NCBI GenBank assembly: GCA_015179045.1
Contig: WHUZ01000095.1
Location: 157,565-221,564, forward strand
Direction: 5' to 3'
Origin: Kalaharituber pfeilii
Taxonomy: Eukaryota; Ascomycota; Pezizomycetes; Pezizales; Pezizaceae
DNA length: 64,000 nucleotides
Shown: positions 21,442 to 32,145 of the stretch, piece after piece
Layout: every line of letters starts with the position of its first letter
Numbering within the stretch: the first letter of the stretch is position 1
Notes under the pieces: model-generated
Seen by the model: the letters and a program-made list of their open reading frames with translations, nothing else
Databases searched by the model: none
What the model was told of the DNA's origin: nothing
Program-made: the position numbers and the translations under genes

Positions 21442-23352
21442 TTACAACTTCCCGCCGCCCTGAATTGCCCTCTCCCTCTCCTTACCCTTTCCCTTCCCCG
21501 CAGCCCTCTCCTCTTCCTCTCTCCGCCTCCTCTTTCTCTGAACACTTGCCCTCTTTGCTCTTTCCCTAATCCTCTCCATCTCCATCGCCAACTCTCTCTC
21601 TGTCGTCATCGTCCCTGTGGTATCATCCGTCTGCACCGTATCCGCAAGCGAGTAGCCCCCGACCGAGAACCTATCATGTCTTGCACGTGCCACACCTTCG
21701 CTCTCCCCATATAGTGCACCAATTTCGCTTGCACCTTCATCCAACGGACTGCGCGCGGGCGGGGGAGGGAGGCCAGTCAATAAAAAACTAGATTGATAGT
21801 GCGACGCATAGGCTCCACGGTCAAATGAAGATACCGTCGAGATCGCAGACGCTGTATCCTCCCCAGTTCCGGGTGGCATTGGCACTAGGGGCGAAACGTT
21901 TGCCGGTGAAGTTGGCGGTGACGGCGGAGACACCTCCGGCCATTTGGGTATAGGAACATGAATAGTCTCTCCAGCCATTGAATCCACCCTCGGCGCAACA
22001 GAAATTCTCGGTGACCTAGCTGGTGAATGCAGCAGATCTGTCAAACGTGATATTTCCTGCAGCGGCAACCGTGCCATTGTGCTGCTCTCCAAAGGCGGAA
22101 GTGAAGCGTGACCAGTCATAACTGTAGTCTTAGAGGGAGGCACCGGCTTCCGTTGTATAAAGCTCTGCCTGTACTTGGGTGCAGTGAGGAATTGACCTTG
22201 TGGGGGTTCTGGTGTACTAGTCTCGTCCAGCTCAAGCACGCTTCTTCCACTCCAGGATCGGCGATGGTATCGTTCCAACGCTTTTACACCGCTGCTGTCG
22301 GTACTTGAAGATTCGGGGCGCACAATTACTGGCGTGGGGAGCGCGGGAAGATCGTCTGCTCGTCCCTTGCCTTTGCAGGCAGAACCATAGTCGCCAAAGT
22401 CAGGCACACGTACCGGTGACAACGACGGTAAAGGTGGTAGAGTTCTGTTGAGCGATCTCCGCCCCGGAAAGCTTTGCCTGTGACCTTTGGATTGGGAGTA
22501 CCTATCATATGTAAATGATACCCGCTTTCCCTTTGAACCCGACCTTGGTGGTGCGTGGGTCGACGCCATTGGGGTATTATGCGGGGGTGCCTTAAGTGGG
22601 GTGTATATATGACCTAAACTGGGATACCGTGGGGAAATGTCCGAACTGGAAAAGTCAGTGCTTGCATATGTAGTGCCCCTATCGGTTGCCGCTGACTGTA
22701 GTATAACTGCAGAGTTTCTACCCCGTGGGGTGTTATTTATGAGAGGACTCGGAACGATCTTCAACCCTGTTAAATGTTCCAACTTTCTTAATGATCCTTC
22801 TGTTACCTCTGCCACTTGTAAGGCTTGTGATTGACGAGACAAAGAAGCTGTAGCGTTACTTGGTATTGTCATCCCAATAGTTGCACTCATTCGGTTCCGG
22901 CTCCTCCTGGGCTCACTTCCGTTCGTAGATTCCAACTGCTCGGCATGTAAAGACTTCTGAGTTTGGGCCATTGAATTCCTCCCACCACGAATAGCCCCTA
23001 GAAAGTTCTCTAGACCTGTACTTCTTTGTGTAGACGTTGATTTGGGGGGCTTAAGTTTCATAGGCCTCCTTGGCCCTACAGAATGCAGGCAGCAAAAGGA
23101 CATGCAGCCCACATCCTCCTCCGCATCCCCCCCACGCTCCCTCCTTTCCTTACGTATACGGCGTGCTCGCAAGATTATTATCACGGCTCCAACTGCTGTC
23201 ACCAGAACCAGCAGCCCAATGACAGTAACTGACGGAATGAGAGCCTGGTAATTAACTTTGGATTTTTGCGATGAGCCGCCCTCTGTCAACCGGTCTTCAT
23301 AAGTCAAAGGAGGTGCGTTTGGTAGGGCGCCGCCTGAAGACGTTTTGAAAAG
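21442..23352 (-). CDS. single-pass membrane protein with Ser/Pro-rich cytosolic tail, 3' exon
   Basis: The large terminal exon runs from a probable acceptor (CATACTTAG, ending at 23353) to the stop at 21442, about 636 residues. After about 40 residues there is one clear transmembrane helix (SVTVIGLLVLVTAVGAVIII), then a basic stop-transfer (RARRIRKERRERGG), then a Cys-rich juxtamembrane patch (CMSFCCLH). About 550 residues of low-complexity Ser/Pro/Arg sequence follow, ending in a Glu/Arg/Lys-rich helix. This is the layout of a fungal plasma-membrane or wall-sensor-like protein with the ectodomain encoded upstream. No ATG fits at the start of this exon. The minus-strand frame 23550-23362 (containing CGKWESWVAIAVGSGGY) is the best candidate for the preceding exon, but I could not place the splice in phase. 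Function unknown. Confidence 0.65.
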   Translation of the reverse strand, partial: LFKTSSGGALPNAPPLTYEDRLTEGGSSQKSKVNYQALIPSVTVIGLLVLVTAVGAVIIILRARRIRKERRERGGDAEEDVGCMSFCCLHSVGPRRPMKLKPPKSTSTQRSTGLENFLGAIRGGRNSMAQTQKSLHAEQLESTNGSEPRRSRNRMSATIGMTIPSNATASLSRQSQALQVAEVTEGSLRKLEHLTGLKIVPSPLINNTPRGRNSAVILQSAATDRGTTYASTDFSSSDISPRYPSLGHIYTPLKAPPHNTPMASTHAPPRSGSKGKRVSFTYDRYSQSKGHRQSFPGRRSLNRTLPPLPSLSPVRVPDFGDYGSACKGKGRADDLPALPTPVIVRPESSSTDSSGVKALERYHRRSWSGRSVLELDETSTPEPPQGQFLTAPKYRQSFIQRKPVPPSKTTVMTGHASLPPLESSTMARLPLQEISRLTDLLHSPARSPRISVAPRVDSMAGETIHVPIPKWPEVSPPSPPTSPANVSPLVPMPPGTGEDTASAISTVSSFDRGAYASHYQSSFLLTGLPPPPARSPLDEGASEIGALYGESEGVARARHDRFSVGGYSLADTVQTDDTTGTMTTERELAMEMERIRERAKRASVQRKRRRREEEERAAGKGKGKERERAIQGGGKL

Positions 23353-24490
23353 CTAAGTATGCTAGGCGGGTGGAAAGTGTCCACCAGCCAAAGCCCATGT
23401 ATTGAAACTTATTCTTTTATACCCGCCACTCCCAACCGCGATAGCCACCCAACTTTCCCACTTCCCGCAGGCAAGATAATCAAAAGTTGGGTATCTCTCG
23501 AGGGGAAGCCGTAACCAAAACCGTATTGATTCAATGCTTACAAACCTCATTTGCTCTCCTAATCAATAGCATATGCGAAATTGAAAATCCGGTGCCTGCA
23601 AGTGTCCAAAATCCAATTCCCTGGATGAAGTCCAGAGGCAAAACCTTATATTCAACCCCTAAGGACTAGATATATAATTCCGTTGTAAGGTCGTGCAGTT
23701 CGTTTTGTTGGGGAGAATGAGGATAATCAAAAAAGTATTGGGGATCAAAGGGTAATTAATCACAAAATTTGGCAGTAGGTTGGCTTTTGCGGGCATCTGA
23801 CAGACGAGAGAGAGGGGGGGGGGGAATAAAATGGAAAAGTGAGATGGCTCCATCCGAATGTCACAAATGTCACGAAGGTCTGGACGGGTACAGGGTACAA
23901 CCTCTTGCATGATAACGATTTAGGTGAGCACCGACCATGGGCCTTGAGTAAATGAGCGCATGGAGATGGAAAACAGACATGCATCGGTGTTTAGCAGGGT
24001 ATATCCAGCTGCATATTCGCAGGGGGCAGGGAGAGGGGAAGGGGAGGGGGAGAGGGGGAAGGGCCTGGATCGTGCTGAGGCACCAGAGGAAGCCCATCAA
24101 GCCTTTCATCTCTCCCTCGTATGTAGTACATTGAACGACGGGAGAAGCAGGGATGAAGTAGAGTGAGAGTTATCACAAACTCGAGAAACGAATAGGTCAG
24201 TCATGATGGGGGTTTATGTTGGGCCACTACTCGAGTTGGGGAGGGGGATTGGGGGATAGTGAGAGGCAGGAGCTGGGTTCCGCCCGCCCCCCGCCCATGA
24301 CACCGAAATACCACTATTATTTCTTTCCCGGGCTCAAGCACAAGTGTTTCCTCATATGCCTATGATACTACTGTATGCTAAACCTTTTGGCATGCTGCCG
24401 CTAGTCGAGTCCTTCATGTGCGTGAGATTGAAATAGAAACGCTCGCAGATTTTACAGGGCGTGTGGCGAGGGAGATGGATAGAGGTTGGT

Positions 24491-24519
24491 GGGGGGGGGG
24501 GGGGGGGGGGGGGGGGGGG
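24491..24519 (+). repeat. G29 homopolymer
   Basis: An uninterrupted run of 29 G, followed by a G-rich tract to about 24595 (GGGAAGGGGGTGGGG type). Such a run can form G-quadruplex structures. Exact length is prone to sequencing error. Confidence 0.9.
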
Positions 24520-24895
24520 TGGAGGGAAGGAGTGCAGGCGCAGGTGAAGGGTGGGAAGGGGGTGGGGAAGGGGGTGGGGGAAGGGGAAGGGGCGGGATGG
24601 CTGATAGAGGCAGCTCACACGGCGGCATCCTCTGAGGATGCCCAGGCAGACGCAGGGAGGTGGTGATGTAAAGCACCAAGGACGGAGCACCTCAGGACTA
24701 CGGCGGTGAGTAAAGGGAGTAACGTGCGCAACGTAACGTAAGCACTCCGTACTCTGCTCCATCCACTTGCTGCACTTGCGCCTCGTTGTGCGTAAGGCCG
24801 TTCATGCACGCGATTGACAACTGCAGACGCTGGTCGCTGGTGCATTGTGTGCCATGTTTCCCATGCCATGCCCCCACTCCCCAAGCCTATATCCA

Positions 24896-24917
24896 CCCCC
24901 CCCCCCCCCCCCCCCCC
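24896..24917 (+). repeat. C22 homopolymer
   Basis: An uninterrupted run of 22 C, about 375 bases from the G29 run and therefore complementary to it on the same strand. This makes a possible long-range stem. Confidence 0.9.
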
Positions 24918-27900
24918 ACCCCACCCCGTTGGACAGGAGAGGCGAGGATGGGCATGCGTCACGATCAAGTAAAGTAAGAAGTTGTACCATCTAACGCAGC
25001 CCGGATGTCCTTACCCACTATCATACAGTACATAGACGTAATGCAGCTCTAGTTAGTGCAAATGCCCACGACTGTGCAACAAATCTACAGCAGAACCTAT
25101 ACGTTTAATAATAGTAATCTTGAGACTTTACAGGGGAGGAGGTGAATAGGCTCAGTTCCCCCCAAGTCCGTCCAGGCGGTGAGCATTGTTGCTGGTATCA
25201 CAGCCTCATGCCAAAGCATTGCTAGGTTAATGCACAAAATTGAAAGCCATGACCTACAAGGCGATCGTCCGTTCTCACGCAACGATGTTCCCCCCACTCT
25301 TACCCCCATATGCAGGCTGAGATCTTTGCTCTTCCTCACCAAGCCCGAAATCTAAAATTCACATCGCACGTCCACATGCAGAACACTTGGTAAAAGCAGG
25401 ACGATCTCTGTACTCGTACATACTTGGTATGATAGCCTCTCGAGCACTAATGCATCCCCCTGTATGATAGTTCTTCTAGAGAAATTCCCCATTCTGCATC
25501 CATGTGAGCATCGCTTCAGCTATTGAACGGAGACATGTACAGCGGACTGGACGAAAAGCAAAGCTTAAGCCGAGGATCCACCCTGCTTTCGACTGGCGGT
25601 CAGAAAGCATCGAGAGCCGCATTCGACCTCAAGTCTCGTTCGATTGCCCCGGTTTTCATTGGATCACAAGTTCTAAAAAGTTTTTTTGTTGCTACTCATA
25701 TATCAAAATTCTACACATTTCGGGCGTATTCTAGTATAGTAAATTAGATATTCGACAAGCTTCCGCCAGGCTGGTTAGCACACTCCTCCAGACGAGTAGT
25801 TTCCTCAAACATTACCTTTACTTCTGCACTGGGGGCAAGAACAATTTAATTCGTCCTACTCTTCGATTCCTCTGCTACGGCGAATCCTTCCGTCGTTCAT
25901 TTCTTTGATGTACCTCAGTTCCTCTCAACCTCTTCCACAGCCATACAACTCATGATTCATCGATTCAAACCAAAATGTGTTACTCTGCTCGAACGTCCAA
26001 TTCTTGTCAGATTGCCCCTCCCCATGTTTCAGCGACTTTTGTTACAGAAGCCCTGGACCAGACCCTCTTGCCCAGGCACTTGGAAAAGGGTTCAGTTGCA
26101 TATGGTCAAACGCACCCGCACCTTGCCATCCCGAGCTTTCCCCTACCCCAGCGAACTCCAGCAGGCAGTTCCTAGATGCCATGTGAGGGCAGTTCCCGCC
26201 GCTGAAACTCAGGGGATACTAATGTTAACGAGGTTCCCATTTCTCCACTTGCAAGATTGGGAATTGTCGATTGTTGACGGGATTCGTACGGTCGGAGGGT
26301 TGGTGCAAGCAGACTAACGGGATTCCCGCACCAGTTTGATGAAGAAGGGGTAGGAACCGTTGACTTTGACGCTATATTGTGCAGAATAGCTTCTAGGTGC
26401 CATCTAGGCTATTCCTTTTAATGAGCGATTGCACACTCTTGCATTCACTTCAGGGCTGTACAAAAGCAGGGGGTTACGTTTGATATTTGTTAGTAAGGAG
26501 AATGTGCGTTCTGCGTCAAGAGGTGCTGGTGACCCTGATCGTCTTAACAGAAATCGCCGGCGATTCAGCACTCGGATTCCTTATCGATATCAATATAAAC
26601 TCTCTTGCGGTTGCGTTCCACTAATGCGACAAGGCTTGTTATATCACTCGTAGGCCGGAGATCAATCTCCGCAAATATGCGTACTATAGTATTCCCGTGA
26701 GGCTGGTTTCTCTTGATTGAGCGTTACGACAAGGGGTCGTCAGAATGCACATCATTTGCCGTTGCGTCGGCCCGCCGAGTGCACCGGTCTCGAACTCTTT
26801 CCAAAATAGGTAATCGACATACTGTCTGTTACATTGTGAGTGCGAGGTCAGTTACATACCAGAACTCTGCCTGAGCGCCCGACTCTACTTCACCCCTCAC
26901 TCATAACGTCGGCCGAAGTGTGAAGGTCGTGAAACTGCTCACCTGTCCAGTTACAAAACATCTAGTGCTACGTCACCAGAAAACGTTCCTGAAGCCCCCG
27001 GCCCACAGAGCGTACATCTGGGCGGACCAGGACCGAGAGTATTGTCAGAACTCCTCGGATCTGCGGTATAGTTCTCCAAAGGGGTGAGGGGTGGGTTGGC
27101 GGAGGAACTCGGGAGTGGGAGTTCACGGTATGTGCATTTTGTCACTTGAGAGGGCCCAGGTTTGGGGGTTTATCTGAAATATGGGACCCGAGAGGTGTCA
27201 GAGAGCTAAAGTAAGTATAGTACGCGATTTGCTTCTTTAAGTACTGTTGACTATCAGATGCATTTCTTTGGCGCTTCTGATCAGTCGTCAATTCCTGCTC
27301 TGATTACTGGTGCTCCACCAATCCACTAGTATGACTGACTTCCTGTCCACCTTTTCCCTTCTCCGCGGAGTCTGGGCATCATAACTCCCTTAACAGACCA
27401 GTGCTTGATTATTTGGTATACCTAGTAAAATCTTCATCTCTCCGCCTCCATCCCTATATATCAAACGTTCAATGCCTAAACAGCACAATACATTCCCACA
27501 TTCATGATGTTACTATGGTTTTTCATATGTTGTTTCTGTACGTAAAATATAGCATTTACATTACACAGACGGTATAAACTTCTCTTCTTTACTTTTGGGT
27601 CCCCGACCTCGAGGGACTGAGCCCTTTTTGTGGGGGGGACTGTTTTTTTTCGAAACAAATTCGAAGTACGAAGAAAAAAAATTCAAAGAGTTCGAGGGTT
27701 ATATTTCCATGCTAGACACATATATACTTGGACGAGCAGCTGCTACCCTGCCTGGTTCCCCTCCCCCATTATCCCTCTCCAACAACCATCCTTGCCCAAG
27801 ATGGATCACCACACATCCACGGCGAACGAAATGCAACGCTCACGCCCGCCCAACTAGGGGCCACCTGAATGCAAGGGTTCATTCGTCAGTACCTATGTAT

Positions 27901-28435
27901 ATTGGGCAAAGAGTTAGTTTTTACCTAAAAGGGCCTGTTTTTGATCCTTACTACTCTATATTATAGTGAGGAAGGAGGAGCGAGCCGATACATACAAAAT
28001 GATGCGTGTATGTGATGTAATGTTCTATGAAACAGCCAGGAGAAGGGAGGAAGGGTTGTAGATGTATATATATCTACATACATAGATCAATATTGATCAG
28101 TGTATGTATGTATTATATATGTATGATTTACTCATATCACTGCCCCGAGAAGGGGGAAAAAGAATGAAATAACAGTAGGTTGAACTACAGGAATATAACT
28201 GAACGTATCCAAGAACCAAGTCTTTCCTCCTGGCTACAACTGTACCTTTCCCCACCAACGATACATTCCCAATCCCTATTCCAAAATAAAAACAGGCAAC
28301 GACTAGATGGAGAACATCTACTCCCTTAGCCGTAACTCTCCCCACACTCCATGTTCAGCATCCCATAAACTCGACCCTCTGCTCCTCCTCCTCCTCACCC
28401 ACCGCACCCTTCTCAATCGTCCCATCTCCACCATG

Positions 28436-29769
28436 CTAACCATCCTTTACCTGCCTCCTCACCGCCCCTCTATCCCAATAAATCCTCAAACTCCTCACCT
28501 TCCCCCCACACAACCCCCCCGCTATCACCATCCCCACAACAACCTTCTTCCCCGTTCCTTCCACTCCCGGCAGTATCCACTCCATCCTCTTGTTATGGGT
28601 GAATCTTGCCACGACCTCATCAACGACCCTATTTACGCCCACGGTACGATTTAGTAACTTCATTTTCCAATTCATGTCCACAAGTGACAACCGGATTGCG
28701 TCGAGCGGAGTCAAAATATGCTGCTGTTCGTGCCCTTCATTACCTGAAGTGGCGATACTTGCAGTATTCAAACTATTCCCATCCTCTCCCGCCCCCGTCT
28801 CATCCTCCCATCCCCCTAAAGAGAACCCGAATCTGACTTCCACACTGCCGATTCCAACACCCCTCCCCACTAGTTCTGTTCCACTTGGCCCCCACAATCG
28901 ATCCATAAACCTCTCCCAGATATCTTCCGTACCCAGCGCACTCGTTCCTAGGGCTGGGGCTGTCCCCGACGGCCCGTCTCCTATGACCGCTCCACCGACC
29001 CCAACACGCCGCAGCAGCTCCAAATCCCGCGTGTAAGCCACTGTTGCGCTCGTACGGCGATATACCCCCGACCCTCTCGCCATCTCCGCAAACCCAACTT
29101 TGCATCCACCATGGCCATCTCCGTCTTCCTCGTCCATGTACTTGCGGACTATGATACCTGAAGCGGCGACATTGGTGGAGCCAGCGGTGGGGCTAGTGGG
29201 TGGAGGCCAGTTGCTTGGGAGCGGCGGGACGAGGTGGACGAGAACGCGGACACCACGAGCGGGAGGAGTCGTAGGGAGGGCGGGAGGGTAGTACGCTATT
29301 GTGGCGGCTAGGTGGGAGATGGGGGAGGTTGCGAATTGGAGGGCGTGGAGGGCGGGGGCACCGAAGCCTGTTTAGATTGACTGGTCAGTGAAAGCCGTCA
29401 GAGAGATGGTTATCTCAATTGGGCAGATTTAAGAGATGAGGTAGAAGCTGGCGACTCTAGTCAAACAGGAAGAGAACGTAGCAGAAAGCTTTAGAAGACA
29501 GCTTGAGTTCAGATGGTAAGGTGCTATCTCTATGCAGACAAGGATTTTCGCAGCACATGCAAAGAAAAGGAGCTACTTATTTCCGTACCAATAATGGCAT
29601 AAAGTTCATTCGACTCAATATCATCCGCAAGACTCTGGTAGTCTTGCAACCGAGCGTTGTGGATGTAGTTCACCCTGTAACCCTCCTGTGCCCACCTGTG
29701 CAACTGGTCTGGATCGAACGAAGGAAAGTCCGACGAGATGATCAGGAGTGGGGCAACCTGGTTATCCAT
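28436..29769 (-). CDS. dienelactone-hydrolase-like plus SnoaL/NTF2-like two-domain protein
   Basis: Exons 29769-29589 and 29367-28436, joined by a 221-nt GT-AG intron, give 370 residues. The N-terminal half (LLIISSDFPSFDPDQLHRWA to YAIIGFGAPALHAL) follows the fold order of dienelactone hydrolases. The C-terminal about 110 residues (RTVGVNRVVDEVVARFTH, MEWILPGVEGTGKKV, LRIYWDRGAV) match the SnoaL/NTF2-like domain seen fused to such hydrolases in fungi. The usual nucleophile elbow has no Cys or Ser (G-F-G-A-P), and the usual His-Gly-Phe reads Val-Gly-Phe, so it may be catalytically inactive or act differently. The domain identification is from remembered family patterns. The gene is intact as spliced. 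The start ATG at 29769 gives MDNQVAPLLI. Confidence 0.62.
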
Positions 29770-30276
29770 CGTATGTTGATGTATTTACGTGTGCTCTCTA
29801 TTTTGGAGGACTTGGCTGGCGGTTCTCTCCTATGCCCCCGCGACTGATGACGTCCGGCAGCTGTTTAATGATGAGGGTGGTGATGATGGGCGGAGGTTGG
29901 GCACAAAGTACAATCAGTAAGCTGCCAAGATTTGCCCAATACGGTAGTTGTGGTGGAGCTGAACATTTTTGCTTATGAGGTGGACAATCGCTTTGTCATA
30001 CAGCAGGGATGCATCTGCACACTTCACGCCCCGTAAAGAGATCACCCGACGGAAAACCGAAACGAAGAATGTAAGCACTAGACTAAAGTGGGCAGTAATA
30101 ACAACAATCAAGAATATATATAAGAAAAAGAACAAAAAGGTAAAATAGATATTAGCCTGACTTTTATTCTGATCAGAACCGACTGGTATTCGCATAAACA
30201 GTGCAAGGAAAGAAGTATAATTCAGCCAAAGTTCCACCGTACAATCAATTCGTCTAGGACAATGCAACTTGCTGCT
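29770..30276. other. intergenic between two minus-strand genes
   Basis: Spacer between the histidine phosphatase stop and the DLH-like start. A minus frame (30267-29914) has a hydrophobic middle but no recognisable homology and overlaps the expected leader, so I do not call it. A-rich stretch at 30118-30140. Confidence 0.4.
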
Positions 30277-32145
30277 CTACATCTGCGCTCTTCTGCTGGC
30301 CTGATCCATTGTCCACCTTCTCTTCCTCTCAATCCAAGTACCCGGCCCTTCGTCCGCGCTCTCACTGTCTTCACTACCCGCTGCCTTTTCTGCATCATCG
30401 CTTGATCCAGTACTTGACATTAATCGGGTGGATGCACTCCTATTACGATCCAGTCTCTCCTTGTCAATGAACTTATCCCCAACACCGCTGCTGCTTCGGC
30501 TCATGCCGGCATTCTCAGATCCGCTACCTGTCTCGTCAGCGCCATTACTACCGGCTGCTGTTACTGGCCGGCTCCAGAGTCCTGTAGACGATACAGTAGA
30601 GGCCACACTAGACCTCCTAGGAATAGCAGGAACCTTCGATACATCCTCAAGACCATTTTCAGTAATTGGTGAGAAACCCGCCCCTGAACCACCATTGAAG
30701 ATGGTCCATCCCCCCGTGCTACTGTTATTGCTCCCTCCAAATGTTGGAACACCGCCACCAAACCTACTCCTGAAGGCGTGCAACGACGGAGGCGGAGTGT
30801 CTCTTCCGACTAACTTCGGGCTATTTCCTCCAGCTACTCCACTGATGGCCGCTACGCTGCCCCGTCGAAGATGTTCTGTACTTGCCATCACCTTCACATC
30901 GTATGCAATATTCAGCTCGGCGGTATCAGAAGGAGAAGCTGCTGGTGAAGAAATTATTCCTGTGATGTAGCTACTCTTTAGCAATGGTTTGGTGACTGCA
31001 AGTTGCTTGGGTTGATCAATGCGTTCTGCCATTGTCATAGATGCTAATCCAATATCCATCAACACAGGTTTGTCTGTCATTGCACCAATAAGTGCATTAC
31101 ATCCTGCACCATGAGTAACCAATATGACAACAGTTTCAATGCCTCTATCCCCCGTAGCCCCATCCTGTTGATCATGGTTATCCACTTTTGAATCCGATGA
31201 GGGTACATTAACGATGGTGTTACTACCATCAAATGACCCAATACCGCTGGACCACTTTGAGCCTCCAGGTTTGCCCCAAACTGTCTTGAGTGCTGTAACT
31301 TGGGCATCATTGGTGGCGAACCATTTTAGCATTTGCTTATAGCCAGCTCGGAACCTTTTATGCATCGTCGCCCACTCTTCACCATATTCTCCTCCGGTAC
31401 CAAACATCATAAAATTCCATGCATAGTCTATTTCAATAAATTCTTTTGCATGAGAGACATATCCTCTGGGAATAGGACCGTTCGGGGAAATTGCATAACC
31501 GGGTACTGGAGGAAGATAGCTAGCCAGAGGGACAGCGCCTGGTAAATTATTTTCTAAGTCTCTGGCAAAGTTATTCAATGGCAATGCTGGACTATTCGTA
31601 GAAGGTGGTGGCCGAATAGCATGTGCGGAGGAAGGTCGCATTAAATCTGTTTTTGAGGTCGCCGCAAGTAAAACAGTAGCAGGAGGCGGAGAGATTTCTG
31701 TGAAATAATCCGGAGTGAGCCATTCTCCCAACCAAGCATCTACTCTCAATATTGGTTTTATATATTCTTTGGTGCTTGCGTTCTCCTGCTGCTGTTGTTG
31801 TTGACCCCAGTGCATCGAAATCCCTGCTGAAATTCCTATAGAAGTCTGTATACACCTCAGAAATGGGCTTGTATGAATGACTATTCTGGTCTGTTTCGCT
31901 TTAGTCTCGGTTCCCTTTGGCTTTGGTTCATTCAGGCTCAGGCTGCTTGCAGACGGGAAGCTATTTCTCGAGTGCAAGATACTTGCAATCCTGTGCCCTA
32001 GGCTCCTGGCCTGCATCCACCCTCCGTAAGTCAGGGGCGGATCATACGGTGTCGCTGAAGTGAGATGCCAGTTGGAATCGGCTGCGTCAAGTCGTGCACC
32101 GTGACGGACAGTGAATATGTAGGCAGGTATAGAGGGGCCGCACAT
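30277..32145 (-). CDS. histidine phosphatase (phosphoglycerate-mutase-like) superfamily protein
   Basis: A single-exon 622-residue frame starting at 32145. The catalytic Arg-His-Gly motif is at the N-terminus (TVRHGARLDA, His about 15). The expected following signatures are PPLTYGGWMQARSLG and TSPFLRCIQTS (the second arginine of the phosphate pocket), and the second catalytic His lies in VILVTHGAGCNALIGA (about residue 344). The layout resembles the fungal proteins related to yeast YNL108C/Tfc7 and the animal UBASH3-type phosphatases, which differ in substrate, so specificity is unknown. A poly-Gln patch lies at about residue 115. The last about 200 residues are Ser/Gly-rich and probably disordered, ending in WIERKRRWTMDQASRRAQM. 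No damage was seen. Confidence 0.85.
   Translation of the reverse strand: MCGPSIPAYIFTVRHGARLDAADSNWHLTSATPYDPPLTYGGWMQARSLGHRIASILHSRNSFPSASSLSLNEPKPKGTETKAKQTRIVIHTSPFLRCIQTSIGISAGISMHWGQQQQQQENASTKEYIKPILRVDAWLGEWLTPDYFTEISPPPATVLLAATSKTDLMRPSSAHAIRPPPSTNSPALPLNNFARDLENNLPGAVPLASYLPPVPGYAISPNGPIPRGYVSHAKEFIEIDYAWNFMMFGTGGEYGEEWATMHKRFRAGYKQMLKWFATNDAQVTALKTVWGKPGGSKWSSGIGSFDGSNTIVNVPSSDSKVDNHDQQDGATGDRGIETVVILVTHGAGCNALIGAMTDKPVLMDIGLASMTMAERIDQPKQLAVTKPLLKSSYITGIISSPAASPSDTAELNIAYDVKVMASTEHLRRGSVAAISGVAGGNSPKLVGRDTPPPSLHAFRSRFGGGVPTFGGSNNSSTGGWTIFNGGSGAGFSPITENGLEDVSKVPAIPRRSSVASTVSSTGLWSRPVTAAGSNGADETGSGSENAGMSRSSSGVGDKFIDKERLDRNRSASTRLMSSTGSSDDAEKAAGSEDSESADEGPGTWIERKRRWTMDQASRRAQM

Larger units (their letters stand above)
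23553..28435. other. long gene-poor stretch (about 4.9 kb)
   Basis: No gene that I can support. Short overlapping frames such as 25952-26317 (+), 26429-26653 (+) and 27145-26951 (-) look like chance, or are too degraded to identify. The region holds a purine-rich tract (24010-24065), the G29 and C22 runs (listed separately), and AT palindromes near 28058-28120 (TGTAGATGTATATATATCTACA and a larger imperfect one centred on ATCAATATTGAT). It may serve as the promoter region of the flanking minus-strand gene at its right-hand-most transcripts or as simple spacer. Confidence 0.4.

Noticed and set aside
25952..26317. Overlapping plus-strand frames in the long spacer
   Set aside because: Three frames are open over the same stretch, and none resembles a known protein or joins to neighbours by plausible introns.
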